Source: UBA2211 sp049302755
Lineage (GTDB): Bacteria; Patescibacteriota; Minisyncoccia; Minisyncoccales; Minisyncoccaceae
Length of the DNA stretch: 37,797 nt
Assembly (NCBI GenBank): GCA_049302755.1
Contig: JBAQMK010000001.1
Span: 1 to 37,797, forward strand
Direction: 5' to 3'
Both the position numbers and the translations under genes were made by a program. The notes under the pieces were generated by a model. The model was not told where the DNA came from and did no database searches. It saw only the letters and a program-made list of their open reading frames with translations. Below, one piece after another: positions 1 to 9,344 of this stretch (the first letter of the stretch is position 1; each line of letters begins with the position of its first letter).

Positions 1-650
<650 letters not shown>

Positions 651-825
651 TGATTAGCAAATAATAACTTTATTCTTATTTACTCTTCCTATTAATTTAT
701 CAAAATGCTTTACACGAAATAAAAAAGACGCTTTCGCGCGGCTTTTAGAAACAACTTAATTAAGCTATTTTTTAAAACCGCCTATTTACTGTTTGTATCT
801 TCTTTATATTTATCATGTATGTACT

Positions 826-853
826 AATTTAGCAGATTTAAAAACATTGTCAA
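826..853 (-). promoter_or_regulatory. Promoter of the 23S rRNA gene
   Basis: On the minus strand there is a perfect -35 TTGACA (853-848), a 16-nt spacer and an extended -10 TGC-TAAATT (831-826). Transcription would start near 819, giving a leader of about 170 nt before the 23S. The leader is AT-rich and contains a short GAAA-capped hairpin at about 723-745 followed by T residues, which may be a processing or attenuation element. A dedicated strong promoter supports independent transcription of the 23S. Confidence 0.75.
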
Positions 854-901
854 GCCTTTATGGAGGATAAATAAAAGTACTGTAGAAATAAGGATAAAAC
901 C

Positions 902-1390
902 CTACCATTTTGGCTTTTGAATGTCCTTATACAGTACATAAGAATCAAGGCCAAAATAATCCTTTTTACTGAAGCATTGAACCTTAAAGCCAAGCTTCTC
1001 GTAGAACCCAATATTGTCTTTAATAGTTACGGTAAGTACAACTTTATGAGCCCCTTCTTTCTTTGAAAGAGAAATAAATTTATTCATCAAACCCCTTCCA
1101 ATCCCTCGGCCTTGATGTTCATTAGCAACAGCAAGCCACATTACTGATGTAATCCCTCCAAAGTGATGATTTCCAATTAAATATCCCTCTAATTTTTCTT
1201 TCTCAAAAGCTAAAAGAATAATTATATATTTTCCTTTGATTGCGTTTTTAATTCGCTCCTTAGTCCATTCCTTTTTTACAAAAAAATCTCTAGATTTTTT
1301 AGAATATTCGGTAAATTGACTATTTACAGATTTCTTATAAAAATCTGAAAAAGAATTTATTTCTTTTGTTTTGATTTCTCTAATTTCCAT
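902..1390 (-). CDS. GNAT family N-acetyltransferase
   Basis: This 162-residue protein has the GNAT acetyl-CoA-binding motif A: a beta strand (VMWLAVA) followed by the pyrophosphate loop QGRGIGRG and helix LMNKFISLSKK. Late in the chain it has the usual beta-bulge region ending FYEKLGFKV (motif B). GNAT enzymes move an acetyl group from acetyl-CoA to an amine; the substrate cannot be told from the sequence. It is the last gene of a three-gene run with the radical SAM and TcmP-like genes, 10 nt after the radical SAM stop codon, so it is probably co-transcribed. No Shine-Dalgarno sequence precedes the ATG. The region is very AT-rich compared with the mreB operon next door. Family call is firm; the role is unknown. 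Confidence 0.8.
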   Translation of the reverse strand: MEIREIKTKEINSFSDFYKKSVNSQFTEYSKKSRDFFVKKEWTKERIKNAIKGKYIIILLAFEKEKLEGYLIGNHHFGGITSVMWLAVANEHQGRGIGRGLMNKFISLSKKEGAHKVVLTVTIKDNIGFYEKLGFKVQCFSKKDYFGLDSYVLYKDIQKPKW

Positions 1391-1400
1391 ATTTAAAAAA

Positions 1401-2228
1401 CTATATGGCTAGTTGCAATTTAGATTTCTTTCTAAAGAGATTTTCTGTTTCCCTATTATCAATTTTTTTTGTTCCATACTTTACGTGACACTCAATATCG
1501 TTATTCTCGCAAAAAGCTATGACAATATTGGCACAATCTTCATAGAAAACTTTATTATCTTCGTATTGAGTAACTTTGACATTATAATTCAATTTTCCGA
1601 AAACAATTTTATCTACAAATTTAATTTTTTCTAAAACCTCTCTAAGATCCTGCCTTATCAAATTTGGTGTCGGATAGGGTTCCATACTTACCCATGTCTT
1701 CAGACCATTATCATGTAAATATTTTAAAGAATTTATTCTTTTTAAATATGGAGCAGCCCCTGGTTCAAATTCTTTTTTAAACTTCCTACTTAAAGAAACT
1801 AAAGTAATAGCATATTCGTTATCTTTCCCGTATTTATCAGTATTGGTTAATTCTTTTGGGTATACTCCTTTAGTTAAAACAGTGCATTTAATTCCATTTT
1901 TATTAAGTTTTTCTATTATCTTTAAGGTCAAATTGCGAACTTCTTTTTTTCCATACATAAAAGGATCTGTGGTAAAGCAAAGATGAACTACTTTTATTTT
2001 TCCTTTCAATTTAGGAATTTCTACGTCTAATAGTTCTAAAGCATTACCTACTATTTTGGGTTTTATCCAATCATTATAATTCTTAATCATTCCACACCTC
2101 TTTTTCATCATCATCGCATAACAAGGAAACTTACAGCCATGAGAGCAACCTTCTACATGATTAATGCAATAATCAGCGTATTCAACGCCGCTCTTATACA
2201 ATAGTGATTTCCTTAATATCTTTTCCAT
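1401..2228 (-). CDS. Radical SAM protein, spore-photoproduct-lyase-like, partner of the TcmP gene
   Basis: This 275-residue protein carries a three-cysteine cluster near the N-terminus, G-C28-SHG-C32-KFP-C36-YA. It closely resembles the GCxHxCxYCYA signature of SPL-like radical SAM proteins, in which three cysteines bind a 4Fe-4S cluster that cleaves S-adenosylmethionine. The spacing here is Cx3Cx3C, one residue longer than canonical Cx3Cx2C. Later segments fit the radical SAM barrel: VVHLCFTTDPF, TVLTKGVYPKEL, AITLVSL and WVSMEPYPTP. Its upstream neighbour is a TcmP-family protein; that family is named for pairing with three-Cys-motif proteins, which supports the assignment. The 42-nt gap to tcmP contains TATAAT 7 nt before this ATG but no matching -35. 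Substrate unknown; a nucleic-acid lesion or tRNA base is a guess. Confidence 0.75.
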   Translation of the reverse strand: MEKILRKSLLYKSGVEYADYCINHVEGCSHGCKFPCYAMMMKKRCGMIKNYNDWIKPKIVGNALELLDVEIPKLKGKIKVVHLCFTTDPFMYGKKEVRNLTLKIIEKLNKNGIKCTVLTKGVYPKELTNTDKYGKDNEYAITLVSLSRKFKKEFEPGAAPYLKRINSLKYLHDNGLKTWVSMEPYPTPNLIRQDLREVLEKIKFVDKIVFGKLNYNVKVTQYEDNKVFYEDCANIVIAFCENNDIECHVKYGTKKIDNRETENLFRKKSKLQLAI

Positions 2229-2270
2229 TAATTATATTATACTATTTATTCTAAAAAATACCATGCTATA

Positions 2271-3113
2271 TTAGAATAGCTTTCTTTGACCATCAAGTTC
2301 TTTGTTGTTTAAAACTCCTTGAAATATATTAAAGCCTGCCTTATTTTTAGAAGCTCCAATTAAATGATACAATGGATGACCGCCCCTCATTTTTCTTGTT
2401 ATTCTCTTTTCAGCAACCATAAAGCCTAGCTTTTTTAAATTATCTATATAAAAATTTAATAAATTATTTGTTCTTTTTTGGGTAGAAGAACCTTTTCTAT
2501 AAACCTCTCTCCACTCTTCTCCTCCATAAAATTTATCTAACTTTTCTTTATACTCCCTAGTTAATCTAACTAAAGACATTTCGTATGCATATAAAATTAA
2601 TAAATCAATTTTAGGAATTTCTGATAAATATTTTATCGTTTCCCAGTATAATTCTGGACCTTCTGGATCGAGAAAGGCCAAACAACCTAAATATTTTTCA
2701 TCTTTTAATTTCTCGCAAATAATTTTTAAAACCTTATTAGAGTCACCTTTAATATATTCTATTTTTTCTTTAAGACTACTATTAACTTCCTTATCATCGT
2801 TTACACATTCTTTTAATAAATTTACGTTTGATTTTTTTAAATCAATAAAAAAATATTTATCGAATTTATTTTTAATTTTTAAAACCCTAAGGCACGAACC
2901 ATCAATAATTTTACCCCTACCACAATTAAGACATTCTTCAGTATTATTAATCAAACAATTTACTCTACTACAAAGGAAGCACTTTCCTGTTCCAGCAAAA
3001 GCATCTATATAATACTTACTAGTTAATCTTTTTGTGGCCACAAGATATGCATTAGTACACTTGTCGACTAACGTTAATTTATCTATCGTATGCGGTTTAA
3101 TTTTTCTAATCAT
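2271..3113 (-). CDS. tcmP: Three-Cys-motif partner (TcmP) family protein, methyltransferase-like
   Basis: This 280-residue protein matches the TcmP pattern: N-terminal HTIDKL, then YYIDAFAGTG (residues 34-43, like SAM-binding motif I), a second acidic strand (YFFIDLKK), a GDSNKVL strand, and AFLDPEGPEL (like methyltransferase motif IV). Directly after motif I there is a cysteine-rich insertion with C45, C48, C53, C61 and C64, arranged like a zinc ribbon. The Rossmann methyltransferase fold is my inference from motif order; TcmP proteins have no established activity that I know of. It is the first gene of the cassette and starts about 10 nt after the mreB terminator. I found no convincing promoter, only TATATA just before the ATG. 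The coding sequence is strongly AT-rich, suggesting acquisition. Confidence 0.75.
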   Translation of the reverse strand: MIRKIKPHTIDKLTLVDKCTNAYLVATKRLTSKYYIDAFAGTGKCFLCSRVNCLINNTEECLNCGRGKIIDGSCLRVLKIKNKFDKYFFIDLKKSNVNLLKECVNDDKEVNSSLKEKIEYIKGDSNKVLKIICEKLKDEKYLGCLAFLDPEGPELYWETIKYLSEIPKIDLLILYAYEMSLVRLTREYKEKLDKFYGGEEWREVYRKGSSTQKRTNNLLNFYIDNLKKLGFMVAEKRITRKMRGGHPLYHLIGASKNKAGFNIFQGVLNNKELDGQRKLF

Positions 3114-3120
3114 TTTTATA

Positions 3121-3149
3121 TAAAAACAACAACTAAAAAGTTGTTGTTT
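3121..3149 (-). terminator. Intrinsic terminator of the mreB2-mreB operon
   Basis: A perfect 10-bp stem (AACAACAACT / AGTTGTTGTT) with a 4-nt loop is followed on the minus strand by TTTTTAT. It sits directly after mreB and before the tcmP start, separating the cell-wall operon from the cassette. Confidence 0.8.
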
Positions 3150-3154
3150 AATTA

Positions 3155-4234
3155 CTATTTCGGTGGTTGTAATTCTTCCGTCTCAACCAAGACATCGTGG
3201 AATTCATCAAGGTTTTCTAAAACCATTCCCGCACCCCTCGCAACCGCCGTCATCGGGTCTTCAATAATGTAAGTGGGAATATTAGTTTCTTTAACAATCA
3301 TTTTATCCAATCCTCTTAACTGCGCTCCCCCGCCCGATAAAGCAATTCCCTTTTTCATTATATCGGCTAATAATTCCGGCGGAGTCATTTCTATTGTATT
3401 TTTGATTTCTAAAACTATCTGATTGATAGATCTGTCTAATGCTTTTTTGACATCGGTCTGAGAAATAATCACTTCCTCGGGCAGACCGGTTACCAAATTC
3501 CTTCCTCTCATCGGCATGGTTTTATTGTCCTGTTTCAAGGGCTCTTTTTCAAAATATACCGCTCCGATATTTATCTTAATTTTTTCGGCTGTCCTCACTC
3601 CGATTAATAATTTATATTTTTCCTGAGCAAACTGAATAATATCATTATTTAATTTATCTCCCGCAATTCTCAAACTTTTGGCGACAACGATTCCACCCAA
3701 AGAGATAACCGCCACTTCGGTTGTTCCTCCTCCGATATCAACGACGAAATTACCAGAAGGATCTTGTACTGGCATTCTGGCTCCAATCGCTGAAGCCATC
3801 GGTTCTTCAATTAAAAATACTTCTCTCGCTCCGGCTGATTTAGTCGCATCTCTCACCGCTTTCTTTTCAACCTCAGTTACTCCAGATGGAATACCAACGA
3901 TAACTCTTGGTTTTAAGAAAGTAAATTTATCTTGTCTGGCTCTTTCAATTAAATATCTGAGCATTTGCTCGGTCACTTCAAAATCAGAAATAACTCCGTT
4001 AACAAGAGGTCTAATAGCAACGATATGACTCGGAGTTCTTCCCACCATTTTTTCAGCTTCTCTACCAATCGCTAAAACTTGTCCGGTTTTTTTATTCAAT
4101 GCAACAACTGAAGGCTCGGACAAAATAATACCTCGGCCACGAACATAGACCAAACAATTGGCTGTTCCTAAATCGATAGCAATATCCTGTGATAAATTAG
4201 AAAAATATTTATTTAAATTATTCTTGAATGTCAT
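3155..4234 (-). CDS. mreB: Rod shape-determining protein MreB
   Basis: This is a 359-residue bacterial actin homolog. It has phosphate-1 motif DLGTANCLVYV near residue 22, PSVVALN, GRTPSHI, phosphate-2 DIGGGTTEVAVISLGG and adenosine motif GIALSGGGAQLRG. MreB forms membrane-bound filaments that guide lateral wall synthesis. It is the last gene of a seven-gene operon and its start overlaps the proS end by 17 nt. The short basic N-terminus (MTFKNNLNKYF) could be a membrane-binding helix. A second paralog opens the same operon; the two look roughly 45 % identical by eye. An A-run with no Shine-Dalgarno sequence precedes the ATG. Confidence 0.95.
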   Translation of the reverse strand: MTFKNNLNKYFSNLSQDIAIDLGTANCLVYVRGRGIILSEPSVVALNKKTGQVLAIGREAEKMVGRTPSHIVAIRPLVNGVISDFEVTEQMLRYLIERARQDKFTFLKPRVIVGIPSGVTEVEKKAVRDATKSAGAREVFLIEEPMASAIGARMPVQDPSGNFVVDIGGGTTEVAVISLGGIVVAKSLRIAGDKLNNDIIQFAQEKYKLLIGVRTAEKIKINIGAVYFEKEPLKQDNKTMPMRGRNLVTGLPEEVIISQTDVKKALDRSINQIVLEIKNTIEMTPPELLADIMKKGIALSGGGAQLRGLDKMIVKETNIPTYIIEDPMTAVARGAGMVLENLDEFHDVLVETEELQPPK

Positions 4235-5447
4235 TTTTTAGAAAATCAATTAAATCTTTAATCTTCACTAATTCTGTCTTTTCCTCGCTTCTTTTCTTTA
4301 CTTCAACGCTCTCTTCTTTTAGCGTCTTTTGGCTGATAACTATACGCACGGGAATACCTATCAAATCACAATCATTAAGCTTTTCCCCCGCCGTCTTATC
4401 ATCTCTGTTGTCATATAATACTTCAAGATTTGAATTTTGTAAAATATCGTAAATTTCTTCGGATTTTTGTTTGATTTCATCATCTCCCATATCAAGAGAA
4501 ATTAAATGAACAGAAAATGGCGCTATGCTCTTCGGCCAAATAATTCCTTTATCATCATTAAATGATTCAACAATGGCTCCCATCAATCGGCTGATGCCGA
4601 TACCATAGCAACCCATAATCAAATGTTTTCCATTCTCATCTTTCAAATCAAATATCTCAGTATACTTAGTTCCCAGTTTAAAAATATTACCAACCTCAAT
4701 TGATTTTTCTTCAATAAAATCTTTACTTCCACAAGAACACTTTTCATCAAATACTTCTTTGTTGTATGCAAAGCCACACTTCTTACAAATATAGATAATA
4801 TCTTCTCCAGCCGGAGTAACGACTTGGAATTCATGAGAAAAAGAAGAAGAAAATGCTCCTCCAGATGCTAAAGCTAAATATGTCTTATTCTTTAATCCAC
4901 ATCTATCATAAATACGGAAATAAGTCTTTTTTACTCTTTCATAGTATTCATTCAAATTCTCTTCGCTATTATGAAAAGAATAAAGATCTTTCATTAAAAA
5001 TTCTCGGCCACGCAAAATACCCGATTTGGCTCTCGGTTCATTCCTAAATTTAGACTGAATCTGATAAACTGCTTTGGGTAAATTACGAGAAGATAAAATA
5101 TGCTTCTTCATTAAAGGAGTAATAATTTCTTCGTGAGTCCAGCCCAATCCCAAATTCTCATCGTGAATCTTATACATCTCTTCTATATTCCAACGACCGG
5201 TCTTTTCCCAATTATCTTTGGGAAGCAGAGAGGGCATTAAAATTTCCTGAGCTTCGACATTATTCATTTCTTCTCTGACAATATCTTTTATTTTGTTTAA
5301 AACTTTCAAACCTAAAGGAAGATAAGTATATATGCCGCTAGCTACTTTATCGACAAATCCACCCCTGGTTAAAAGCTTAGCATTTAAACTAACTTCATCT
5401 TTAGGATTTTCTTTGACTGTTCTTGTTAATAAATCAGCTTGTTTCAT
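4218..5447 (-). CDS. proS: Prolyl-tRNA synthetase, short form without editing insertion
   Basis: This 409-residue class II synthetase charges tRNA-Pro. Motif 2 is FRNEPRAKSGILRGREFLMKD and motif 3 is in GCYGIGISRLMGA; the C-terminal anticodon-binding domain begins near APFSVHLI. Ordinary bacterial ProRS is about 570 residues and carries the INS editing domain between motifs 2 and 3. Here that region is replaced by a short zinc-ribbon-like piece (CKKCGFAYN ... CSCGS), so editing of Ala-tRNA-Pro by this protein is unlikely. The gene starts 1 nt after the rseP stop and overlaps mreB. No Shine-Dalgarno sequence (TTTAAATAAT before ATG). Confidence 0.93.
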   Translation of the reverse strand: MKQADLLTRTVKENPKDEVSLNAKLLTRGGFVDKVASGIYTYLPLGLKVLNKIKDIVREEMNNVEAQEILMPSLLPKDNWEKTGRWNIEEMYKIHDENLGLGWTHEEIITPLMKKHILSSRNLPKAVYQIQSKFRNEPRAKSGILRGREFLMKDLYSFHNSEENLNEYYERVKKTYFRIYDRCGLKNKTYLALASGGAFSSSFSHEFQVVTPAGEDIIYICKKCGFAYNKEVFDEKCSCGSKDFIEEKSIEVGNIFKLGTKYTEIFDLKDENGKHLIMGCYGIGISRLMGAIVESFNDDKGIIWPKSIAPFSVHLISLDMGDDEIKQKSEEIYDILQNSNLEVLYDNRDDKTAGEKLNDCDLIGIPVRIVISQKTLKEESVEVKKRSEEKTELVKIKDLIDFLKNDIQE

Positions 5448-5448
5448 A

Positions 5449-6567
5449 TTATTTAAATATTATATCTTTAAATTGAATAAAGTCTTTAAAAATTATCGCC
5501 ACCGCTAAAAGAATTAAAAATATCGCTCCGATGCTTTCAATCTTAATCTGTAATTCCTTACTGAATACTTTTTTATTAGCCGATTCCAAACCGACATAAA
5601 TTAGTTTAGCTCCGTCCATCGCCGGAATGGGCAATAAATTACTTACCCCTAAAGCAATCGAAAGAATAGCGATCAAATTCAACATATCATAAAAACCTTT
5701 TTCGAGTGTTAATTTAGTAATGGCAAATATTCCCACCGGACCAGCCATTGAAGAAGCAACCGCTTCGATCGATTTGTGCGATATGGCATAAGAGAAAATA
5801 TAACCCATCGCGGAAACAGAATAATCGGTAATATTATAGGTATGTAAGAATCCCACCAAGGCTTTCTCGGGAATGCTTGAGTAATTCAATACGGCCATAT
5901 CTCTCAAGCCGACACCCAAGGGGCCTTCGGTTGAAGGATATTCAGCTCTCGGTGTAATCTCCACTTCTCTTCCGTCTTTTAGTTGAAGAATAACTTCCTG
6001 ACCTTTATTCTCCGAAATAATAGAACTGAATTCTTTTGAACCGTTAATTATTTTTCCATTAACACCGACAACTGTATCATATGATTTTAATCCTGATATT
6101 TCCGCCGGAGAATCGGGAGCAACTTGAGCAATCAAAACTTGATTGACTTGGTTTCCGAAAGGAAAATGATACTCAGAAAAAATCAACGCTTGCTCTGATC
6201 TGAATCCAGAAGAAGCAATTAAGCCGTAAAAAACAATCACGGCGAAAATTAAATTAAATACTACTCCGCCTCCGCAAATCCATAATTTCTTCCAAGCATT
6301 TTTAGATTCATAACCTCTTTTATCCTTGTCTTTTTCTTCGTCCATTTCATCCATGCCGAAAATTCTGGTCATTCCTCCGAAAGGAATCGCCCCGATAAAA
6401 TACTGGGTTTCACCGATTGTTTTTTTCCAAAGTCTGGGCGGAAAGCCGAGTCCGAATTCTTCAACTTTCACTCCCGAAGTTTTGGCTGCGACAAAATGAC
6501 CCAACTCGTGGACGAAAACAACGATTCCCAAAACTATTAAAAAAACTATGATATCTATTAAAAACAT
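5449..6567 (-). CDS. rseP: Site-2 membrane metalloprotease, RseP/M50 family
   Basis: A 372-residue intramembrane zinc protease. The first transmembrane helix carries HELGH (H20, E21, H24). A PDZ domain spans about residues 140-205 (APDSPAEISGLKSYDTVVGVNG). The third zinc ligand is in NLLPIPAMDG (D318), followed by a last transmembrane helix. RseP proteins cut anti-sigma factors and signal-peptide remnants inside the membrane. The gene begins 1 nt after frr. The AGAAGG before its ATG is the coding end of frr (Val-Glu-Gly), so it is not good evidence of a ribosome-binding site. Confidence 0.92.
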   Translation of the reverse strand: MFLIDIIVFLIVLGIVVFVHELGHFVAAKTSGVKVEEFGLGFPPRLWKKTIGETQYFIGAIPFGGMTRIFGMDEMDEEKDKDKRGYESKNAWKKLWICGGGVVFNLIFAVIVFYGLIASSGFRSEQALIFSEYHFPFGNQVNQVLIAQVAPDSPAEISGLKSYDTVVGVNGKIINGSKEFSSIISENKGQEVILQLKDGREVEITPRAEYPSTEGPLGVGLRDMAVLNYSSIPEKALVGFLHTYNITDYSVSAMGYIFSYAISHKSIEAVASSMAGPVGIFAITKLTLEKGFYDMLNLIAILSIALGVSNLLPIPAMDGAKLIYVGLESANKKVFSKELQIKIESIGAIFLILLAVAIIFKDFIQFKDIIFK

Positions 6568-6568
6568 A

Positions 6569-7123
6569 TTATCCTTCTACTTCAACTTTCTTACGGTCAA
6601 TTAAATCATCAACCTTTTCATTATACTTATCGACTAATTCCTGTAATTTATCCTTGGCTTTGAACTTATCGTCTTCTCTGATTAAACCTTCCCTGGTTTT
6701 ATCCTGAATGTCTGACCAGGCTTCGTCTCTGTATTTTCTGATTGTTTTTTTCGCATCATCATTAATTTGAGAAAGAGCTCTTGATAATTCTTTCCTCAAT
6801 TCCTCTGACATCTGCGGCATATTGATAAGAACGACATCGCCGGAAACTACCGGAGATAATCCTGCCCCCTCTCTTAAAATAGCTTTTTCAATTGCTTCAA
6901 CATATGATTTATCCCAAGGCTGAATTGAAAGAACTCTCGCACTGGGAACTGAAATAGCCGCTAATTGCTTAATCGGCATCATTTGTCCGAAACACTCGGC
7001 CTGAATATTTTCAATCAAAGCCGGAGTGGCTCTGCCAGTCCTAAAACTTGAAATCTTTTTAGTAACAAAATCTAATACTTTGTCCATTTCCGGTTCTTTT
7101 TCTTTTATAATTTGTTCGTACAT
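6569..7123 (-). CDS. frr: Ribosome recycling factor
   Basis: This 184-residue protein matches RRF along its full length: FRTGRATPALIENI, the PIKQLAAISVPSARVLSIQPWDKS block, AILREGAGLSPV, and the helical end AKKTIRKYRDEAW. With EF-G it splits post-termination ribosomes into subunits. Size equals the family norm (about 185). It is in the middle of the operon, between holB and rseP. Its ATG is preceded by TTTTTTAAATAT, with no Shine-Dalgarno sequence. Confidence 0.96.
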   Translation of the reverse strand: MYEQIIKEKEPEMDKVLDFVTKKISSFRTGRATPALIENIQAECFGQMMPIKQLAAISVPSARVLSIQPWDKSYVEAIEKAILREGAGLSPVVSGDVVLINMPQMSEELRKELSRALSQINDDAKKTIRKYRDEAWSDIQDKTREGLIREDDKFKAKDKLQELVDKYNEKVDDLIDRKKVEVEG

Positions 7124-7138
7124 ATATTTAAAAAATTA

Positions 7139-8056
7139 TTATAATGTTATTAACAAATTTTCTAATGCCAATTTTTTATTAACATTCGTATTCTCTATTA
7201 AATATTTAGTTTTTTCTAATTCGTCAATCACCTCTTTTATCTTTTTTAAGGAATAGTTTTCCAAGCTTCCTTTATTGCCGTATACCTTCAATAATATCTC
7301 CCGCCTCATAAACCTCTCCCATACATCTAATACATTTACAATCTCATCTTGATTCTCCTTGAATTCTTTGGCAAAGTCAAATCTTTTATACATCTCCGAA
7401 CGGGCCAAAGAAATAATGTCTTTTACCGCCTTATTAAAGAAATTTAATTTGTCTTCATTGTTAAAGAATTCTATCGCCTTGCCGATTTGCCCTGAAGAAA
7501 TTAAAGCAATCTCTTTGGCTTTCTCTTCTTTGGCTCCAAGGGAAATTAAATGATCTTCTATTTCTTTCCTCGAAACAATTGAAAATTTAATTTCTTCCAA
7601 TCTTGAGCGGACCGTCGGTAAAAGCATCTGCGGATAAGAAGTGATTAATATCAATAACGTATCTCCCTTCGGCTCTTCTAAAACCTTTAAAAGTGCGTTC
7701 TGGGCGTCTTTCCTCATTAAATGGGCATCATCGATAATCCCGATTTTAAGTGAATTGTTATATGATTTTAAAGATAGTCTGTTTTGCAAATCCCTCACCT
7801 CTTCAATTTCAATATTTCTGTCTTTAGGTTCTATGATTGATAAATCGGGAAAACTTGATGAGTCTATACTTCTACAAGAATAACATTCGTTGCAGAATCC
7901 TTTTTCTTTTTCACAAAAAATACTTTTAATAAATTCGACAGCCACTTTCTTTTTTCCAATCTTTTCTATTCCGGAAAACAGTAAAGCATGGGGAATATTT
8001 TTGCCTTTGGCCAGTCTCTCCAATACTTCTCTCTGTTTTTTATGTCCGATTGTCAT
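7139..8056 (-). CDS. holB: DNA polymerase III delta' subunit (clamp loader)
   Basis: A 305-residue AAA+ clamp-loader subunit. The P-loop is degenerate (GIEKIGKKK, residues 29-37, lacking the Ser/Thr), as in delta' proteins that do not hydrolyse ATP. A four-cysteine zinc module follows (C48, C55, C58, C61). Then come IGIIDDAHLMRKDAQNALLKVLEEP (Walker B and sensor region) and TVRSRLEEI, where the usual SRC motif has become SRL. It starts 1 nt after murA ends. No Shine-Dalgarno sequence. Confidence 0.88.
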   Translation of the reverse strand: MTIGHKKQREVLERLAKGKNIPHALLFSGIEKIGKKKVAVEFIKSIFCEKEKGFCNECYSCRSIDSSSFPDLSIIEPKDRNIEIEEVRDLQNRLSLKSYNNSLKIGIIDDAHLMRKDAQNALLKVLEEPKGDTLLILITSYPQMLLPTVRSRLEEIKFSIVSRKEIEDHLISLGAKEEKAKEIALISSGQIGKAIEFFNNEDKLNFFNKAVKDIISLARSEMYKRFDFAKEFKENQDEIVNVLDVWERFMRREILLKVYGNKGSLENYSLKKIKEVIDELEKTKYLIENTNVNKKLALENLLITL

Positions 8057-8057
8057 T

Positions 8058-9341
8058 TTAATCTTTTACCCTTTTAATATCGGCTCCTAATTTTTGGAGC
8101 CTTTCTTCTATTTTTTCATATCCTCGGTCAACCTGATAAATATTCCTGATTGTTGTTTTTCCTTCGGCAATCAATCCGGCGGTAATTAATGATGCTCCGC
8201 CCCTCAAATCAAAGGATCCCATATCTGCTCCGTACAATTTAGTAATTCCGTTGATGGCCGCCCGGTGCGGGTCGGAAAAGAATATATCCGCTCCCATCTT
8301 GGTCAATCCTTCCATGTATTTCAATCTTCCTTCGTACAAAGGATCGTGAATCAAGGTCACTCCCCTAGTTTGAGTTGCTAAGACTCCCAACACGGAAAGT
8401 AAGTCGGAAGGAAATCCCGGAAAGGGCAAGCTTTGCATTTTTCTGATTTTAATATCTTTGGACGGAAAAACCTGAACATCAACCAAATCTTTTTTTCTTT
8501 TAATAATTTCAAATTTAGCTCCGCAATCTTCCAATTTCTTTAAAACAAATTCCAAGAAAGGATATTCCACGTTTTTAACCAAAATATTTCCTTTAACCGC
8601 TAAAGCCATAATAATGAAAGTACCGGCTTCAATCGGATCGTGAATTAAGAAATGTTTGAATCCTTTTAGTTTTTTTTGTCCGTTAATAGATAAAGTATGC
8701 TGTCCGAATCCCGAAATTTTAGCTCCCATCTTTCTCAAAACCTTGCAAAGCTCCTGGTTCTGATAATCTCCGTCGGCAACCTTAATCACAACCTTCTCGT
8801 TTAATAAGCTGGAAAAAAGTAAAACATTGGCGGTCGCAGTAACTGATAACTCATCCATAATCACCATATTGTCTTTTAACTTCTGAGGAGCGGTCATAAT
8901 AAACTTTCCCCTCTTTTCCTTAATATCCACTCCCATTTGAGAAAAAGCGTCCAAGTGAGTATCAATTGGTCTAACTCCAATAACGCATCCTCCCGGCTGA
9001 GGCAAACTTGCTTTTCCAAATCTAGCTAAGATGGCTCCGAATAAAAGAACCGAACCGCGGAACTTTAAAACCAAATCAGAATTGATTTTTGAGGGGTCCA
9101 TGTTTTTCGCATTAACCCTAATTTTCCTTTTGCTTAGCCATTCAACTTTCACCTTCATGCTTTCAAATATTTCCAACATTCTGAAAATATCTTCGACTAA
9201 AGGAATATTATCAATAACACAATCTTCACTAGTTAATAGTGTCGCAATTAAAACAGGAAAGGCTGCGTTTTTTGAGCCTCTCGCTTCTATTTCTCCCGAC
9301 AATTTCTTGCCGCCTTGTATTACAAATTTTTCTTCCGGCAT
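8058..9341 (-). CDS. murA: UDP-N-acetylglucosamine 1-carboxyvinyltransferase
   Basis: This 427-residue enzyme makes the first committed peptidoglycan precursor by adding enolpyruvate from PEP to UDP-GlcNAc. The N-terminal GSKNAAFPVL block, catalytic-loop cysteine C119 in PGGCVIGVRPIDTHL, and C-terminal DLRGGASLITAGLIAEG with DRGYEKIEERL are all intact. The active-site Cys is the target of fosfomycin, so sensitivity is expected if the drug enters. Length is normal. It follows mreB2 by 3 nt. The ATG is preceded by AAAAAATAACAT with no Shine-Dalgarno sequence. Confidence 0.96.
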   Translation of the reverse strand: MPEEKFVIQGGKKLSGEIEARGSKNAAFPVLIATLLTSEDCVIDNIPLVEDIFRMLEIFESMKVKVEWLSKRKIRVNAKNMDPSKINSDLVLKFRGSVLLFGAILARFGKASLPQPGGCVIGVRPIDTHLDAFSQMGVDIKEKRGKFIMTAPQKLKDNMVIMDELSVTATANVLLFSSLLNEKVVIKVADGDYQNQELCKVLRKMGAKISGFGQHTLSINGQKKLKGFKHFLIHDPIEAGTFIIMALAVKGNILVKNVEYPFLEFVLKKLEDCGAKFEIIKRKKDLVDVQVFPSKDIKIRKMQSLPFPGFPSDLLSVLGVLATQTRGVTLIHDPLYEGRLKYMEGLTKMGADIFFSDPHRAAINGITKLYGADMGSFDLRGGASLITAGLIAEGKTTIRNIYQVDRGYEKIEERLQKLGADIKRVKD

Positions 9342-9344
9342 ATG

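Noticed and set aside
723..745. Terminator in the 23S leader
   Set aside because: The GAAA-loop stem is only 4 bp; too weak to call, though it is followed by Ts.
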